A DNA stretch of 64,000 nt from Streptantibioticus parmotrematis (GCF_019890615.1 NZ_JAINVZ010000008.1:62001-126000); one strand, 5' to 3'. Counted from the first letter of the stretch, positions 35,928 through 43,879 are shown. The notes: generated from the sequence alone by a model not told the origin. Program-made: numbers and translations.

Positions 35928-37288
35928 CACCGCGCCAGAAACCGGCGCTCCTGGTGATCGAGGCGCTGGCGACGGCCGGCGAGTACCTCCTCGACTCCGC
36001 GCGACGCCTCGGCCTGCGCGTCTTCGTGGCCACCCACGCGGACGTCTTCGCGGCCTACCCGCCTGCCCTGCGCGCACGGATCGACGGTGTCGTGTTCACC
36101 GACTTCGGCGACCCGGACGCCGCGGTGAGGGAACTGGGCGAATTCTGCCGGGCCGCCGGGGTGGGAGCCGTGGTGGCGTGCTGGGAGTTCACCTCACCCC
36201 TGGCCGCCGCGCTCGCCGCCGAACTGGGGCTGCCGGGGAACGACCCGACGCGTGCGCACGGCTGCCGCAACAAGCTGAGGATGGCCGAGTTGTTCCACCG
36301 CCACGGTGTGCCCGCCCCGCGAACCGTCCCCACGGAGCGTGACGGCGACCCGGTCCGTACTGCCGAGGCGGCGGGGATCGGCTACCCGCTCGTGGTGAAA
36401 CCGGCGGAGGAGGCCGGGTCCATGGGGGTGTCCGTGGTCGCCGGACCGGACCGACTGCCCGCGGCGGTACGGCTGGCCCGCTCCTGGCCCGTGGAGTTCT
36501 CCCACGGGTTCCCCCTCGACGACACCGCACTGCTCCAGGAGTACGCGGACGGCGCGGAGTTCAGCGTGGAGACCGTCGTGTGGTCGGGACGCGCCCAACA
36601 CGTCGCGATCACCGCGAAGTTCACCACAGGCGACGGCAGCCGCGCCGAACTCGGGCACACCGTCCCCGCCGCACTGGACCCGGCGGACGCACGGCTGCTG
36701 TGCTCCGCGGTGGACGCGGCGCTGGAGGCACTCGGTGTGACCGACGGCCCGGCCCACACGGAGGTGAAGCTCACCGGCGACGGCGCGGCCCGCGTCATCG
36801 AGGTGGCCGCCAGACCGCCCGGCGGTCACATCGTCCGGCTGGTACGGCTCGCCCGGGGCGTCGACCTGACGGCGGCTCAGATCAAGGTGGCGTTCGGATC
36901 GGAGCCCGACCTGGAACCGCGAGCGGACGGCGCCGCCGCCATCCGCTTCGTGACCTCACCGCACGCCGGAGTGCTCACCGCCGTCCACGGCCTGCCCCGC
37001 ACGGGGGACGTGGTGGGCGCCGCGCGGGTGACCGACGTGGCGATGTACACCGAGCCCGGCGCGGCGGTGACCGGTCCACGGGACAACCTCGGCCGCCTCG
37101 GACACGTGATCCTCGAAGCGGCCTCCGCCCGGGAGGCCGACGCGGCGGCGGCCGTCGCGATGGCGGGAGTGGTCGTGGACGTCGACCCCGCCGGAGCCGA
37201 CGACACAGCGGAAGCCACGGCCGGGCGGACGACGCAGTCCGGGACGACCAAGACCAGGACCATGACCGTGACGACGGATTCGGAGTGA
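35924..37288 (+). CDS. ATP-grasp ligase 1 (carboxylate-amine ligase type)
   Basis: A 454-residue ATP-grasp enzyme. An N-terminal Rossmann-like domain (PALLVIEALATAGEYLLDSA) precedes the ATP-grasp: central lysine in GYPLVVKPAEEAGSMGV, hinge LLQEYADGAEFSVE, and metal site EVKLTGDGAARVIEVAARPPGG, in which the usual E-x-N-x-R is IEVAAR, as in BacD/DdaF-like L-amino acid ligases. Such enzymes join a carboxylate to an amine via acyl-phosphate. GAAGGAGG at 35913-35920 and ATGA overlap with the MFS fix the start. The Thr/Asp-rich tail (after about 425) is disordered. Confidence 0.9.
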   Translation: MTPRQKPALLVIEALATAGEYLLDSARRLGLRVFVATHADVFAAYPPALRARIDGVVFTDFGDPDAAVRELGEFCRAAGVGAVVACWEFTSPLAAALAAELGLPGNDPTRAHGCRNKLRMAELFHRHGVPAPRTVPTERDGDPVRTAEAAGIGYPLVVKPAEEAGSMGVSVVAGPDRLPAAVRLARSWPVEFSHGFPLDDTALLQEYADGAEFSVETVVWSGRAQHVAITAKFTTGDGSRAELGHTVPAALDPADARLLCSAVDAALEALGVTDGPAHTEVKLTGDGAARVIEVAARPPGGHIVRLVRLARGVDLTAAQIKVAFGSEPDLEPRADGAAAIRFVTSPHAGVLTAVHGLPRTGDVVGAARVTDVAMYTEPGAAVTGPRDNLGRLGHVILEAASAREADAAAAVAMAGVVVDVDPAGADDTAEATAGRTTQSGTTKTRTMTVTTDSE

Positions 37289-37292
37289 CGCG

Positions 37293-38588
37293 GTGCGACG
37301 CATAGCCTTCCTGCGGTCGGTCGAGATCGAGAGAGCCGTTCCCCACATCGGCCTGATCGCCCCCGACCTGGAGGCGGCAGGCGCGGTGGCGGGACTGTTC
37401 CACACCGACGGGGAGTGCGCCGAGGGGGAGTTCCCCGGCGAGGCGCGGAGGATCCCCGCGGACGCCTCGCCCGGGTGGATCGCCGACACCATCGAGGCCT
37501 GGGGCGCGGACGGCTACGTCTCGCTCTCCCTCCCCGACGAGAACGCGCTGCGCGACGCGGTCGTCGGAGAGATCCTCGCCGACCGCGGCATCCCCGGGGT
37601 GACGCACTCCGTACGCGCCACGGCCCTGTTGGCCAACAAGCACGAGACCAAGGTCGCGGTGTCGGCGGCGGGCCTCACCACCCCACCGGGCCTGCTGATG
37701 GACGGCGACCTGCTGGCGGGACGCAACCTGCCCGTCCCCGCCTACCGCGACGCCTTGCGACGACGGGCCGCCGCGCTCGGATTCCCGCTGCTGACCAAGC
37801 CGTTGTGGGACAACCTCAGCAGCGGCATCCGCTTCCTGCGCGACGCCGAGGCGCTCGACGCCTACCTGAAGGAGCCGTACGACGGCAACGCGGTCCTGGA
37901 AACCTGCCTGACCGGTGAACTGTGCTCGGTGGAGATCGTCGGCCGGGACGGCGAGTACCTCGTCCAGCCGTTGGTGTGGAAGGGCCGCACCGGCGGCGAA
38001 CCGTCCTTCCTCTTCGGCCAGTTGCGGCACTGCGCGCCACGACCCACGAGGGAACGGCTCTTCGGACCGGTGGCGAAGCGGTTGGTGACCCTGTGCCGGG
38101 AGCTGGACCTGAACGGTGTCGTCGAGGTGGAGATGATCCACGCCGACGGCGCGTTCCACGTCATCGAGATCAACCCCCGGATCTCCGGTTCCACCGCCAT
38201 GTCGATCGCGGCCTCGGAGTGCAACACCTACGCCTGCCTGCTGCACATGCTGCTCGGCGACTGGTCCGCGTACCGCGCCGGTCTGCGCACGCGGCGCCGC
38301 AGGTGGTCGCTGGAGTTCCCGGTGGGCCACGTCACCCCGGAGTTCGAGCGGGCGGCGCGGGCCGAGCTGGACGTGGTGAGGGTGAGCAACCTCGTCATCG
38401 ACGGCCGGGACCACGGCGGCAACATGGTGCTGGCCTGCGCCTACGGCGAGGAGGAGCGGCTGCTGCGCGGGCTGGAGCGGCTGGAGTCGCGGTTCGGCAC
38501 CATCGGCCGTGGGGTCGTCGAGGAGGTCGAGGACGTGGTGTCCCGTCACTGCCGCACGCCGGCCGAGACCGCACCGGCCACGCCATGA
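37293..38588 (+). CDS. ATP-grasp ligase 2
   Basis: A 431-residue ATP-grasp enzyme, distinct in sequence from its neighbour. FPLLTKPLWDNLSSGIRF holds the ATP lysine and glycine-type loop, VLETCLTGELCSVEIVG the hinge, and HVIEINPRISGSTAMS a canonical E-x-N-x-R metal site. It begins 4 bases after ligase 1 and ends overlapping the second MFS by ATGA. Two dissimilar ATP-grasp ligases in one operon suggest two successive amide-bond formations or one phosphorylation and one ligation. Carbamoyl-phosphate-synthetase-like and D-Ala-D-Ala-ligase-like names would both be family-level only. Confidence 0.9.
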   Translation: MRRIAFLRSVEIERAVPHIGLIAPDLEAAGAVAGLFHTDGECAEGEFPGEARRIPADASPGWIADTIEAWGADGYVSLSLPDENALRDAVVGEILADRGIPGVTHSVRATALLANKHETKVAVSAAGLTTPPGLLMDGDLLAGRNLPVPAYRDALRRRAAALGFPLLTKPLWDNLSSGIRFLRDAEALDAYLKEPYDGNAVLETCLTGELCSVEIVGRDGEYLVQPLVWKGRTGGEPSFLFGQLRHCAPRPTRERLFGPVAKRLVTLCRELDLNGVVEVEMIHADGAFHVIEINPRISGSTAMSIAASECNTYACLLHMLLGDWSAYRAGLRTRRRRWSLEFPVGHVTPEFERAARAELDVVRVSNLVIDGRDHGGNMVLACAYGEEERLLRGLERLESRFGTIGRGVVEEVEDVVSRHCRTPAETAPATP

Positions 38589-39856
38589 CGACCCGTACGG
38601 ACCGCCCGGCCGCCGCCGGACGGCGCACCGGATCGCGACTGGGCCTGCCCGAACTGGCGGGCCACGGGCGCCTGGTGGGCGCCAACCTCATCGACAGCCT
38701 GGGCACCGGACTGGTGCTGGCCTTCACCGTGGTCTACTTCGCCAGGACCACGTCGGTCCCGCTGGCGCAGATCGGCACCGCGCTGAGCCTCGGGCGGCTG
38801 CTGTCCCTTCCGGTACCGGCACTGGTCGGCCCGCTGCTCGACCGCTACGGACCGCGTCGCGTCGCGGTGGCGGCCAACCTGGTCTGCGCGGTGGGATTCC
38901 TCGGTTTCCCGGCCGCGCGCTCGCTCTGGTCGATCGTGCTGACGCAACTGGTCGTCCAGGCCGGGACCACCGCGTACTGGACGTCCAGCCGCTCGCTGGT
39001 GGCACTGGCCGCGTCGGCCCCGCAGGAGCGCCCCCGATGGTTCGCGCTGGTGTCCGCGCTGCGCAACACCGGCATGGGACTCGGCGCCCTGGTGTCGTCC
39101 GCCACCGTGGACGTCGCGGGCGCGACCGGGCTGCGTGCGGTCGTCGTCGCCAACGCGCTCACCTTCGTGGCGGCGGCGGTGCTGATCGCCGCCTGGTCTC
39201 CTGGGTCCACTTTAACTGGGCCGATGGATAAAGGAATTGACGTCGAATCAAGCGGCTTCGGGTACAAGGCGGTTCTCCGGGACCGCGTCTACCTGCGGCT
39301 GGTGGCCGCCAATCTCGCCTACGTGCTCGGCGCGATGATGCCGTCGGTCCTGCTCGCGGTCTACGTGACCGCGAGCGTCCGCTCGCCCGCCTGGCTGGTC
39401 GGCGTACTCCTCGCACTCAACACGGCGGTCGTGGCGACCGCGCAGACCTCGACGTACCGGTTGCTGGAACGCCACCGGCTCTCCCGGATCGCCGCGGCGG
39501 GACTGGCGGCCGACGCGGTCGCGTTCGTCCTGTTCGCCCTCGTCCCGTCGGGCGGTGGGGTCCTCGCGGGGGCGTGCCTCGTCTCCGCCACGCTGGTGTT
39601 CACCGCCGCGGAGGTCGTCGGATCGCCGTCGCTGAACGAACTGAGCGTGCGCCTGTCCGCGCCGCACCTGCACGGGCGTTACCAGGCGGTCTACCAGATG
39701 TCGTGGGCCGTCGGCGGCGCCCTCGCGCCCGCGCTGCTGACCGGACTGCTGGCCCTCGGGCCGCTGTGGCCCTGGATCGCGCTGGCCCTCGGCAGCGCGG
39801 GGGCGGCGGCCGTCGCGCTCACCCTGGACGGCCGCCAGGTCGATGCCGCCACGTAA
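38585..39856 (+). CDS. MFS transporter, second of the cluster (TTA codon)
   Basis: A 423-residue MFS exporter-like protein with 12 helices (for example NLIDSLGTGLVLAFTVVYFA near residue 36) and the loop motif GPLLDRYGPRR. The central cytoplasmic loop between helices 6 and 7 (about residues 205-225, TLTGPMDKGIDVESS) is encoded by a sharply AT-rich patch, 39209-39250, with codons rare in this genome (ACT, TTA, AAA, ATT, TCA). The TTA is Leu210 at 39212-39214. It starts at the ATGA overlap with ligase 2. Likely exporter for the cluster product. Confidence 0.88.
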   Translation: MTTRTDRPAAAGRRTGSRLGLPELAGHGRLVGANLIDSLGTGLVLAFTVVYFARTTSVPLAQIGTALSLGRLLSLPVPALVGPLLDRYGPRRVAVAANLVCAVGFLGFPAARSLWSIVLTQLVVQAGTTAYWTSSRSLVALAASAPQERPRWFALVSALRNTGMGLGALVSSATVDVAGATGLRAVVVANALTFVAAAVLIAAWSPGSTLTGPMDKGIDVESSGFGYKAVLRDRVYLRLVAANLAYVLGAMMPSVLLAVYVTASVRSPAWLVGVLLALNTAVVATAQTSTYRLLERHRLSRIAAAGLAADAVAFVLFALVPSGGGVLAGACLVSATLVFTAAEVVGSPSLNELSVRLSAPHLHGRYQAVYQMSWAVGGALAPALLTGLLALGPLWPWIALALGSAGAAAVALTLDGRQVDAAT

Positions 39857-39943
39857 CAGCGCACCCGGCGCGGGAGAGCCGCAGCGGCATGCCATCAGGT
39901 CCGCGAGGACGAGGACGACGAACACGAGCCGGGAGCACACACC

Positions 39944-41119
39944 ATGCGGGTCCACAGCGTCGACGCCATGACCGACGTCGATCCCACGGCCTGGGACGGC
40001 CTCGCCGCACCGGCGAGCTTCTACGCCACGCACGGCTGGCTCGCCTCCCAGGAGGACCCGGACACCGGGCCACGCCACTTCGTCGTGGAGACGGACACCG
40101 GCCGCCCGCTCGGCGCCGTCGCCACCTACCTGTGCCGCCGCGTGGCCAACCCTAACTACCGGGTGGGCGCGCTCTTTCCCGACCTGACGGACCTGACGAC
40201 GCCTCAGGGGCGACCGGTGCTCCTGGCCGGCGGCACCCAGGGGTACCACCACCCGCTGCTGATCGCCCGCGACCTCACCACCGCCGACCGGCGGCGGGTG
40301 CTGGACCTCCTGGTGGCGGCCGTACGCGAGTACGCGCGCGAGTCGGCCGACGGCGTCACGTGGTGGCTCTACCTGCCGGACGGCGACGCGAGAGAACTCG
40401 CCCGGTGCCTCGGCACGGCACCGCGTCTGGTGCGCGGTGACTGCGCCATCCACCTGCCGGGCGACTCGTTCCACGACTTCCTCGCCGCCTTCCCCTCCCG
40501 GCGTCGCCGGATCCTGCGCCGCGAGGACGAGGCGTTCGAGGCGGCAGGACACGAACTGCGGCGACTGCCGTTGTCCGCGTGCTGGCGGGAGGCCGGGGCC
40601 CTGCTGGCCCGCACCCAGCGGCGCTACGGCCATCGCGTGGACGACGAGGAGATGGCCACGCTGCTGCGGCGGCAGTCCGAGGCCACCGGGGACTCCGGCA
40701 CGGTGCACGGATGCTTCGCCGACGGCCGCATGGCCGGCTTCTGCCTCACCTACGCCGTCGGCGACACCCTGTACGCGCGGGCCTCCGGCTTCGACTACGG
40801 CCGACTCGGCGGTGCCAAGGAGCACTTCAGGGTCTGCTACTACGATCCCGTCCGCCTCGCCTACGCCACCGGACGGCACACCTACCACCTGGGCGTCGGC
40901 TCGTACCGCACCAAGACGCTGCGGGGCGCGGCCGTCACGCCGCTGTGGGCGCTGTGCGACGGCGACCCGCGCTGGACCCGTGAGGCCGCGGCCGACCACA
41001 ACGCCACCACCGCCCGCACCCTTCTCGCGGACATCCCGCCGCACGCCCTGCGGGACCCGTCCTCGTGGCCGCTCGTCGGCCTGCGCGGCACGACCTCCGC
41101 CGTCTTCTACGTCTCGTAG
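39944..41119 (+). CDS. FemAB/GNAT-fold acyltransferase (peptidogalycan-type)
   Basis: A 391-residue protein with two GNAT-like halves, as in the FemABX and 'peptidogalycan biosynthesis' (DUF482/BioF2-like) families. The early TWYxxHGWL-like FYATHGWLASQE, the DFLAAFPSRRRRILRREDEAF substrate block (split: FLAAFPSRRRR, ILRREDEAF), and the late ARASGFDYGRLGGAKEHFR with YHLGVGSYRTKT typify the family. Members transfer acyl groups, sometimes from aminoacyl-tRNA, onto amines. It lies 87 bases after the MFS on the same strand and probably closes the cluster operon. Its last codons overlap a BlaI-type dyad. Confidence 0.82.
   Translation: MRVHSVDAMTDVDPTAWDGLAAPASFYATHGWLASQEDPDTGPRHFVVETDTGRPLGAVATYLCRRVANPNYRVGALFPDLTDLTTPQGRPVLLAGGTQGYHHPLLIARDLTTADRRRVLDLLVAAVREYARESADGVTWWLYLPDGDARELARCLGTAPRLVRGDCAIHLPGDSFHDFLAAFPSRRRRILRREDEAFEAAGHELRRLPLSACWREAGALLARTQRRYGHRVDDEEMATLLRRQSEATGDSGTVHGCFADGRMAGFCLTYAVGDTLYARASGFDYGRLGGAKEHFRVCYYDPVRLAYATGRHTYHLGVGSYRTKTLRGAAVTPLWALCDGDPRWTREAAADHNATTARTLLADIPPHALRDPSSWPLVGLRGTTSAVFYVS
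41107..41119. promoter_or_regulatory. BlaI-type operator upstream of the blaI-like gene
   Basis: CTACGTCTCGTAG at 41107-41119, followed by TA, is a 13-bp dyad that matches the two dyads at 43775 and 43867 (CTACATSATGTAG + TA) except at three positions. It lies about 95 bases before the BlaI-like start, within the last codons of the acyltransferase gene; TACA/TGTA dyads are the known BlaI/MecI recognition pattern. Suggests autoregulation. Confidence 0.55.
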
Positions 41120-41214
41120 TACCTTTTGTTCGGTATGACGCCCCGAAGGCACGCCGGTGCGACGCGGTCGGCCGGGTGCGGGCGGGGGTCGACGAGGCGG
41201 AAGGGCGGTGGCAG

Positions 41215-41604
41215 GTGGCAGGCGATGCGCACGGGGACGGGCGACGGCGTGCCCGGGGCGAGCTGGAGGGCGAGGTGCTGGCCGCGCTGTGGGCGGCCGG
41301 CGAGCCCGTGACGGCCGCGGCGGTCCACGAGCGGATCGGTGGCGGCACCGCGTACACCACGGTCCTGACCATCCTGACGCGGCTGTGCGGCAAGGGCCTG
41401 GTGACCCGGCGGCGGGAGGGGCGCAGCCACCTGTACGTGCCGGTCGACGACCAGCCGGGGCTGGCCGCGGCGGGCATGCACTCGTTGCTCGACGAGGGCG
41501 GTGACCGCGCGCAGGTGCTGGCCCGCTTCGTGTCGGAGCTGTCCGCCGAGGACGAACGGCTGCTGGAGCGGCTGCTGCACGGCGACGCCCGCGGGCAGGG
41601 GTGA
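41215..41604 (+). CDS. BlaI/MecI/CopY-family repressor
   Basis: A winged-helix repressor of about 129 residues from the chosen GTG. LEGEVLAALWAAGEPVTAAA, then VHERIGGGTAYTTVLTILTR and GLVTRRREGRSHLYVPV form the helix-turn-helix and wing typical of BlaI. The C-terminal helices (VLARFVSELSAEDERLLERL) dimerise and are normally the protease cleavage region. GTG at 41215 sits behind GGAAGGGCGG; an earlier GTG at 41176 is possible. The M56 protease gene begins 4 bases after its stop, the standard BlaI-BlaR-like pair. Confidence 0.92.
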   Translation: MAGDAHGDGRRRARGELEGEVLAALWAAGEPVTAAAVHERIGGGTAYTTVLTILTRLCGKGLVTRRREGRSHLYVPVDDQPGLAAAGMHSLLDEGGDRAQVLARFVSELSAEDERLLERLLHGDARGQG

Positions 41605-41608
41605 CGTC

Positions 41609-42550
41609 GTGTTCTGGCCGTTGCCGATGTACCTGCCGCTGCTGGTGAGCACGGTGCTGGCGCTGGTCGCACCATGGGCGGGCCGCAGGATGCCACCGCG
41701 GACGGGGGCGTGGGCCATGGCCGGCGCGGCGGTGGTGGCCGCGGGGACCTGGGTGACGCAGCTGGCGATCCTGGCGTTCACCGCCGTGAGCCGGTTTCCG
41801 CTGGTGGCCGCGCGCGGGCGCTGGTCGGTGGGGGTGCTGGCGGCGGAGGACCCGGTCAGCCGTGAGGTCGCCGCGGTCTGCGCCGGGGTGGTGCTGACCG
41901 TGGCGGTCAGCGTGTCGGTGGCGTCGTGGCGGCGGGGCCGGGCGATGGTCGGAGCCTGGCGGGAGTGCCGACGGCTCGCGACGGGCGGGGACCTGGCCGT
42001 CCTCGACGACCCGGTGCCGACCGCGTTCGCCGTGCCGGGCCGCCCGGGGCGGGTGGTGGTCTCGTCGGGAATGCTGCGGTTGCTGGACGCGCCGGAGCGC
42101 CGGGCCCTGCTGGCCCACGAGCGGGCGCACCTGCGCCACCGGCACCACCTGTTCCTGCTGGTCCTGCATCTGGCCGCGGCGGTCACCCCGTTGCTGCGGC
42201 CGGTGGAGCGGGCCGGGGCGTTCGCCGTCGAGCGGTGGGCGGACGAGGAGGCCGGCGCGGTGGTGGCGGACCGGTCGCTGGTGGCCAGGGCCGTGGCCCG
42301 TGCGGCCCTGGCGGCCGGCCGGGCCCGTCCCGGGGCGCTGTCCGCCACCGCAGGCCCGGTGCCGCAACGGGTGCGGGCCCTGCTGGCGCCGCCGGTGCCG
42401 CGCCGCAGAGTGGAGGTGGCGGCGTTCGCCGTGCTGATGGTGGTGTGTTGCGCGAGCCTCGCGGTGGCCGCCCGTGACACCGACCGGCTCTTCGACGCCG
42501 CGGGCGTGCACGCCCACGCGGCCGCGGCGCATCTGCGCGCGCTGCGTTGA
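41609..42550 (+). CDS. M56 family membrane metalloprotease (BlaR1-like, no sensor domain)
   Basis: A 313-residue membrane protein with about four or five helices (PLLVSTVLALVAPW, MAGAAVVAAGTWVTQLAILAF shown in part, VLTVAVSVSVASW, and a last one near the C-terminus). The zinc protease motif is LLAHERAHLRHRHH (HExxH = HERAH) and the third ligand region is AVERWADEEAG. Unlike BlaR1/MecR1 there is no penicillin-binding sensor domain, as in most actinomycete M56 proteins. It is translationally linked to the BlaI-like repressor and is expected to inactivate it on some envelope signal. Confidence 0.9.
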   Translation: MFWPLPMYLPLLVSTVLALVAPWAGRRMPPRTGAWAMAGAAVVAAGTWVTQLAILAFTAVSRFPLVAARGRWSVGVLAAEDPVSREVAAVCAGVVLTVAVSVSVASWRRGRAMVGAWRECRRLATGGDLAVLDDPVPTAFAVPGRPGRVVVSSGMLRLLDAPERRALLAHERAHLRHRHHLFLLVLHLAAAVTPLLRPVERAGAFAVERWADEEAGAVVADRSLVARAVARAALAAGRARPGALSATAGPVPQRVRALLAPPVPRRRVEVAAFAVLMVVCCASLAVAARDTDRLFDAAGVHAHAAAAHLRALR

Positions 42551-42570
42551 CCGACCGGGCGGGGGTGGGC

Positions 42571-42669
42571 GGCGTAACGCGCTGCTCGGTCGCCGTGCGT
42601 AGACGGCGGAACGCGCTGCTCGGTCGGGCGTGCGTGAACGGCGGGACGCGCTACTTGGCCGCCGTGTAT
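42571..42669. repeat. Three degenerate copies of a 30-bp unit at a gene end
   Basis: Copies at 42571-42600, 42605-42635 and 42640-42669 share GGCGKRACGCGCTGCTCGGTCG with a trailing GTGCGT or GTGTAT. The third copy contains the stop codon and last residues of the minus-strand small membrane gene, so the first two look like tandem partial duplications of that 3' end. They lie in the 100-base gap after the convergent M56 gene and may act as a terminator region. Confidence 0.6.
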
Positions 42670-42881
42670 ATCAGCAGTGCCGCTCCCGCGAGCACCGATG
42701 TGCCCACGATGACGAGCAGCGTGCTGACGATCACGAAGACCACCAACTGACCCGCCCGCACCAGTGCGGTGGGCTCCTCGGCCCGCTCCGCCCGGGAGGC
42801 CGTCCGGTTTCCCGCACGGGACCCCGCCCGGGCGTCACGGTGCGAACGGCCCCGGTGGCCCGGGGTGCTGGTGTCGGTCAT
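42651..42881 (-). CDS. Small single-TM membrane protein
   Basis: A 76-residue protein: a basic, Arg/Ser/Gly-rich cytoplasmic N-terminus of about 42 residues, then one long hydrophobic helix (LVVFVIVSTLLVIVGTSVLA) with the end LLIYTAAK. GGAGGACCCC lies upstream of the start. No family recognised. Its position next to the M56/BlaI pair is suggestive only. Confidence 0.7.
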   Translation of the reverse strand: MTDTSTPGHRGRSHRDARAGSRAGNRTASRAERAEEPTALVRAGQLVVFVIVSTLLVIVGTSVLAGAALLIYTAAK

Positions 42882-43037
42882 GGGGTCCTCCGGTGGCGGT
42901 TCGGGCGGATGTCTTCCGGGGCGAACGGTTTCGTGGCGTGCGTGCGGTGTGCGCGATGTGTGAGACGCGTGACGGGCGCGCGGAGTTCACGCGGGTGCGC
43001 GCGGGGCATTCTGGCGGCGTCCGCCTCGTGTGCCCGC

Positions 43038-43091
43038 GGAGGCGCCGCCGTGCCACCGGTCACCGGAGGCGCCGCCGTGCCACCGGTCACC
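43038..43091. repeat. Perfect tandem duplication of 27 bp
   Basis: 43038-43064 and 43065-43091 are identical 27-bp units (GGAGGCGCCGCCGTGCCACC then GGTCACC). Being a multiple of three, the duplication keeps frame; it covers the stop codon of the minus-strand membrane protein gene and the gap beyond. Each unit contains GGCGCC and GGTCACC and could fold, so it may be a transcription end region or simply slippage. Confidence 0.8.
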
Positions 43092-43770
43092 CGGCCGGGC
43101 CGGTGGTCCCGCCGGGGGCGGCCCGGCCCCGGCGTGGGAAGCGGATGGTGGAGACGACGAACACCGCCGGATTTCGCGGGTCGTCCAGGTCCACCGTGAT
43201 CTCGTGCGCGGGGCGCGGCGCGGGCGCGGCCAGCGTCGTCCCGGCCCACCGGTGACCCGGCGGGAAGCGCCAGCCGACCTGCCCCTGGCGAGCGGCCGAG
43301 ACCTCCACCGCGGTCATGCCCTCGCGCAGCCGCGCCGGGCCGGTGCCCAACCGGGCCAGGAAGGCGCCCAGTCCGGCCCGGTCGGTGGTGAACCGCACGT
43401 AGAGCGAGTCGGCCTGCCATGAGTTCGCCTCGTAGAACTCGACGTCGTGGGCGCCCGGCGGGATCGGCACCTGGTAGACGCCGCACTGTACGGCCGAGGG
43501 CGTGCCGCGCACCAGCCCCGCCGTCTGGGCCCGCACCTCGCGCTCCGACGCCGCGCTGTGACTCTGCAGTCCCGAGACGACGAGGTAGCCGACCGAGATC
43601 GCCGTCAGCAACACGGCGACACTCCGCCGGAGCCGGGGACTGCCGGGTGGGCCGGTCACCGCGGGCTCGCCCGCCCGTGGCCCGCCGTCGGCGGCCGTGC
43701 CGCGCCCGCCGCGTCCGCCGCGTCCGGTGTCATCCGTCGTCCCTCCCGGGTTCATCCTGCGGCCCACCAT
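43087..43770 (-). CDS. Single-pass membrane protein with extracytoplasmic domain, putative BlaI target
   Basis: About 227 residues from the ATG at 43770 (43755 is an alternative). A Gly/Arg-rich cytoplasmic head is followed by one helix (SVAVLLTAISVGYLVVSGL) and an outside domain of about 150 residues with VQCGVYQVPIPPGAHDVEFY, EANSWQADSLYVRFTTD and VGWRFPPGHRWAGTTL. No family recognised. There is no good ribosome site before 43770; a BlaI-type dyad ends only 5 bases upstream, so the promoter overlaps the operator and the message may be nearly leaderless. The gene is divergent from the glycosyltransferase operon. Confidence 0.72.
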   Translation of the reverse strand: MVGRRMNPGGTTDDTGRGGRGGRGTAADGGPRAGEPAVTGPPGSPRLRRSVAVLLTAISVGYLVVSGLQSHSAASEREVRAQTAGLVRGTPSAVQCGVYQVPIPPGAHDVEFYEANSWQADSLYVRFTTDRAGLGAFLARLGTGPARLREGMTAVEVSAARQGQVGWRFPPGHRWAGTTLAAPAPRPAHEITVDLDDPRNPAVFVVSTIRFPRRGRAAPGGTTGPAG

Positions 43771-43774
43771 ACTT

Positions 43775-43787
43775 CTACATGATGTAG
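43775..43787. promoter_or_regulatory. BlaI-type operator 1 in the divergent region
   Basis: CTACATGATGTAG is a perfect 13-bp dyad, followed by TAA on the plus strand, and carries the TACA/TGTA core recognised by BlaI/MecI repressors (mycobacterial consensus is like TACTACA-TGTAGTA). It abuts the minus-strand gene start. A second copy lies exactly 92 bp away. Confidence 0.75.
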
Positions 43788-43866
43788 TAACTTCCGCACG
43801 AGTTCGAGTCCGAGTCCGAGTCCGGGCCCGGCGTTCACGCCGCCGCCGACCCACGTTCTCCAATTT

Positions 43867-43879
43867 CTACATCATGTAG
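43867..43879. promoter_or_regulatory. BlaI-type operator 2 in the divergent region
   Basis: CTACATCATGTAG, a 13-bp dyad followed by TAG, differs from operator 1 only in the central base and next flank. It lies 144 bases before the glycosyltransferase start. The AT-rich flanks (CAATTTCTAC, TAGTTTCC) suggest a promoter here for the plus-strand operon, controlled by the same repressor. Confidence 0.75.
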
